DNA of 64,000 nucleotides from the NCBI GenBank assembly GCA_934045075.1, contig OW203743.1, forward strand, positions 16,611,152 to 16,675,151, in the 5' to 3' direction. The notes beneath the pieces are model-generated. The model was given only the letters and a program-made list of their open reading frames with translations, did no database searches and was not told where the DNA came from. A program made the translations under genes and the position numbers. Positions within the stretch are counted from its first letter, which is position 1, and each line of letters begins with the position of its first letter. This DNA comes from Yponomeuta sedellus. Lineage: Eukaryota; Arthropoda; Insecta; Lepidoptera; Yponomeutidae. Positions 62,901 to 64,000 of the stretch are shown here, one piece after another.

Positions 62901-63142
62901 AGCTTTAAGTGACTATTACTGCCTAGTATAGTGACGGCAGCACCAGAATCTAGCAAGCCACACGCTTGTAGATCATTAATCCGGATGTTGACGTACGGCC
63001 TAGTGTCGTTGAGAGGTTTGTTCAGGTCTAGAATTGTATGAACTTTGTAGAAAGTACTAAAATTTTTAACGAATTGTAACCAATTATCCCAGTCCTGCTT
63101 ATCAAAGTGGCAGACTTTTGAGTTACAATTCTTCTTAGCTAG
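59951..63142 (-). CDS. Ty3/Gypsy-type pol polyprotein
   Basis: Protease, reverse transcriptase, RNase H and integrase in that order, which defines Ty3/Gypsy (Metaviridae). Numbering from codon 62956: protease DSGAA at 3-7 with ILGIDF at 71-76; reverse transcriptase SIDLSKAFWQ (D247) and CYLDDI (Y310, DD 312-313); RNase H TDAS (D461), ERETLAV (E501), YTDHSAL (D529); integrase zinc finger H661, H665, C691, C694; catalytic D724, D784, E820 with the expected 35-residue gap between the last two. Ends KLVKFT-stop. No ATG lies before the protease: 62956 is TTG. The frame is open back to the gag stop, so I start it at the frameshift junction (1063 codons). No internal stop, so possibly functional. 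Confidence 0.85.
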   Translation of the reverse strand, partial: LAKKNCNSKVCHFDKQDWDNWLQFVKNFSTFYKVHTILDLNKPLNDTRPYVNIRINDLQACGLLDSGAAVTILGSNSHLKLDYPIQKDDCISIIAAGGQTIKSVGYINLPVTFEGNFHIIRAYVVPEIDTALILGIDFWRIFELCPKYMGSLNITKPNTVPVAALSTTTHVTPYDHLDDKQRVIADNLVSQYKEISLEQKGLGRTLLITHHIDTGNSPPIRQRYYRMSPEKQRILTQEVDKMLKLDVVEPCESEWSSPVLIVYKKNGEPRFCLDSRKLNSVTKKDAYSLPYISEILDNLRDAKYMSSIDLSKAFWQIPIAEQDRDKTAFYVPGRGSLRFKTTAFGLTNAPATQQRLVDKLFGPDFDLKAFCYLDDIVTVSSSFEEHVSLLLNVLQKLKKANLTINIEKCQFFRSHLKYLGYVVDAQGLRTDPEKVEAILNYPTPTCRKDLKRFLGTATWYRRFVPNFSTIAGPLNKMTSNKKKAPPFSWSAEADAAFNKLKECLISAPVLSCPNYELPFEVHTDASNYGVGAMLTQTVDGVERPIAYMSKSLSGAEKNYSITERETLAVLVALEHWRCYLENGRTFTVYTDHSALKWFLSLSNPTGRLARWGVRLSMFDFNLKHRRGVDNVIPDALSRAVPVSAISTSGSIATTTDTWYKTINNQCLNNPSGFQNFQIKNSCLFRLSRNKCTLTSEFAWKEVVPNELREQVISENHSEPTAGHLGIHKTYRRLALHYFWPGMHNDVVQFVSTCHICLTHKQPNHTTLGEMGRPKHCSRPFQMISIDFVGPLPSSRKQNTYLLVVVCCFSKYVLAFPMRRATAEGVIKHLEDSVFLIHGVPQTVFLDNGSQFISKNLENFFVKYKIPNIFFTPKYTPQVNTVERYNKTIMTCVSTFIESDHRSWDVNLPKIQFAMNNSVSEATGYTPSFLVHGRELVTCGSHYLDSDLGDEVLFLPRDMYAENIGHLAYIFNKVQLSLWQAHEKNTSRYNIRRKFAEFQVNDIVYRKTYYQSDKDQYFSKKLAPKFLKCRVSAKKSPLVYKLQDMNGKDLGTWHIKDLKLVKFT

Positions 63143-63999
63143 TTTTTTGAACCGTAAGTAGTGGCTCTTTGGCAGTCGGTACAGTCATAAAATTTGACAC
63201 CTGGACGACCACATCGGAAACATACTATTTTCCGTTCAGCAAGGCAGTTTCTAAGCCCATGGGTATCAACTCGGCAGCGAGGGCAGAACAAACCCTTCCT
63301 CTCAATAGAATGAACCGGTTTAGGACCGTTATAAAAGGGTGGCCCGAAGTTGCCATTCGGTTGCGGAGAAGTCCGATTTTGGAAATTTGATAAATTTTGT
63401 TTTGGCCCATTTTGGAAATAATTTTGATTGTAGTGTTGTCTATTATGATTATATTTATTTGGCAAATTTTTACTAGCATCTGCAGTTGGATTTTGAGTGT
63501 AAGCGAAGTTAGGGGCCATTGTAGAAGAAGATACCCTAGGAGGCTCTTGAAATTGTGAGATTCTAGTTTGCACACTCTCATAATTTTTACAGATGACTCG
63601 CAATGACTCGATGTCCTTGATGTCCGCTGAAGAAGTCAAGACCGTGGCATAAGAGGGTCGAATATTGTGGAGAACAATTTCGAGCTTATCTTCTTCAGAA
63701 AGCGGTCTGCCTAGCTGGGCAAACATCCCGGCCATGATGGACAAGTAGATTGTTATGTTTTCCTTTTCGCCTTGAGTTCGTGATCTAATTTCGGAAAGAA
63801 AACGGTAATCGAAATCAGCCTGACTAAAATCATCCCTAAGGCACCGAGCTACCTGATCCCATGAGGTGACTTGGGTTTGGATGCAGCGAAACCAATGTAG
63901 TGCCTCATCGGTAAATATCTCGGTCGCAAATCTGAAAACCTTGTCAGAAGAAATATTGCGTGCTGTGATAAATTCTGAGACGCGTTGCAAAAATGCCCG
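63139..63999 (-). CDS. Gypsy-type gag, 5'-truncated by the window edge
   Basis: At least 286 codons. The reading frame continues off the window (RAF precedes LQRVSEF), so the true start is not seen. A capsid-like part has EALHWFRCIQ, TSWDQVARCLRDDF and IRSRTQGEKENITIYL. A long Asn/Gln-rich linker follows. The C-terminal nucleocapsid has one standard zinc knuckle C-X2-C-X4-H-X4-C (CPRCRVDTHGLRNC) and a second Cys-rich motif (CFRCGRPGVKFYDCTDC) lacking the His, better described as CX2C-X9-CX2C. Ends TCA AAA AAC TAG. Confidence 0.8.
   Translation of the reverse strand, partial: RAFLQRVSEFITARNISSDKVFRFATEIFTDEALHWFRCIQTQVTSWDQVARCLRDDFSQADFDYRFLSEIRSRTQGEKENITIYLSIMAGMFAQLGRPLSEEDKLEIVLHNIRPSYATVLTSSADIKDIESLRVICKNYESVQTRISQFQEPPRVSSSTMAPNFAYTQNPTADASKNLPNKYNHNRQHYNQNYFQNGPKQNLSNFQNRTSPQPNGNFGPPFYNGPKPVHSIERKGLFCPRCRVDTHGLRNCLAERKIVCFRCGRPGVKFYDCTDCQRATTYGSKN
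63142..63148 (-). promoter_or_regulatory. Putative -1 frameshift site between gag and pol
   Basis: The minus strand reads TC A AAA AAC TAG, with the 0-frame stop at 63141-63139. After a -1 slip the frame continues CTA GCT AAG AAG and stays open, with no ATG, through 62 codons to the protease DSG. I traced this codon by codon. The same heptamer-plus-stop occurs in the LINE at 30552-30561. Confidence 0.75.
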
Positions 64000-64000
64000 A

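Noticed and set aside
60636..63390. Forward-strand frames of 60-128 codons within pol and gag
   Set aside because: Antisense shadows of the retroelement genes.

Overview
The window reads as nuclear DNA of an insect, most likely a moth or butterfly. The grounds are its AT-rich composition, the very dense nested short retroposons with tails such as (GATGAT)n, (GAAGAA)n and TTGATA, and RTE-type LINE remnants of the kind common in Lepidoptera. This is inferred from repeat character, not from a marker gene. I recognise no conserved host gene. Nearly every long open frame belongs to a transposable element or a tandem repeat. The one candidate host gene is a 65-codon frame with a signal-peptide-like N-terminus at 36630-36827.

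Three large objects stand out. (1) An apparently intact non-LTR retrotransposon (LINE, CR1/L2-like) occupies 29547-33808 on the + strand. It sits inside an older short retroposon, with a 7-bp target duplication on each side. (2) The 3' part of a Ty3/Gypsy-type LTR retrotransposon lies on the - strand at about 59195-64000. It has partial gag, then pol (protease, reverse transcriptase, RNase H, integrase), then a probable 3' LTR; its 5' part lies beyond the window. (3) A 3.3-kb minisatellite of 111 units of 30 bp lies at 12261-15588. In both retroelements the upstream gene ends in the slippery heptamer A AAA AAC directly followed by a stop codon. The downstream gene lies in the -1 frame with no ATG before its catalytic domain, so both appear to use programmed -1 frameshifting.

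The rest is a mosaic of short repeats. The most abundant family (about 30 copies, full length about 350-370 bp) carries in its 5' part a clear match to the internal control region of 5S rRNA genes, so I call it a 5S-rRNA-derived SINE ('5S-SINE'). Its 3' tail resembles the tail of RTE-like LINE remnants that are also present. A second family (T1) is built around a complete tRNA-like cloverleaf and is often found as head-to-tail dimers or fold-back palindromes. Two of these insertions have exact 12- and 13-bp target duplications. Three or four further tRNA-headed families (T2-T5), two kinds of MITE, and a 272-bp solo-LTR-like element with a 4-bp target duplication are also present.

Region by region: 1-12 kb holds an RTE fragment, SINEs and adjacent perfect palindromes. 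12.26-15.6 kb is the minisatellite. 15.6-29.5 kb is SINE mosaic with LINE remnants. 29.5-33.8 kb is the intact LINE. 33.8-43 kb is mosaic plus the candidate secreted peptide. 43.0-45.05 kb is a nearly identical 1006-bp tandem duplication carrying a promoter-like motif. 45-55 kb is SINE mosaic. 55.0-55.4 kb is a perfect (CAGG)97 array between two retroposon tails. 55.4-59.2 kb holds LINE remnants and unassigned sequence. 59.2-64 kb is the Gypsy element. Family names 5S-SINE and T1-T5 are mine; database names could not be checked.
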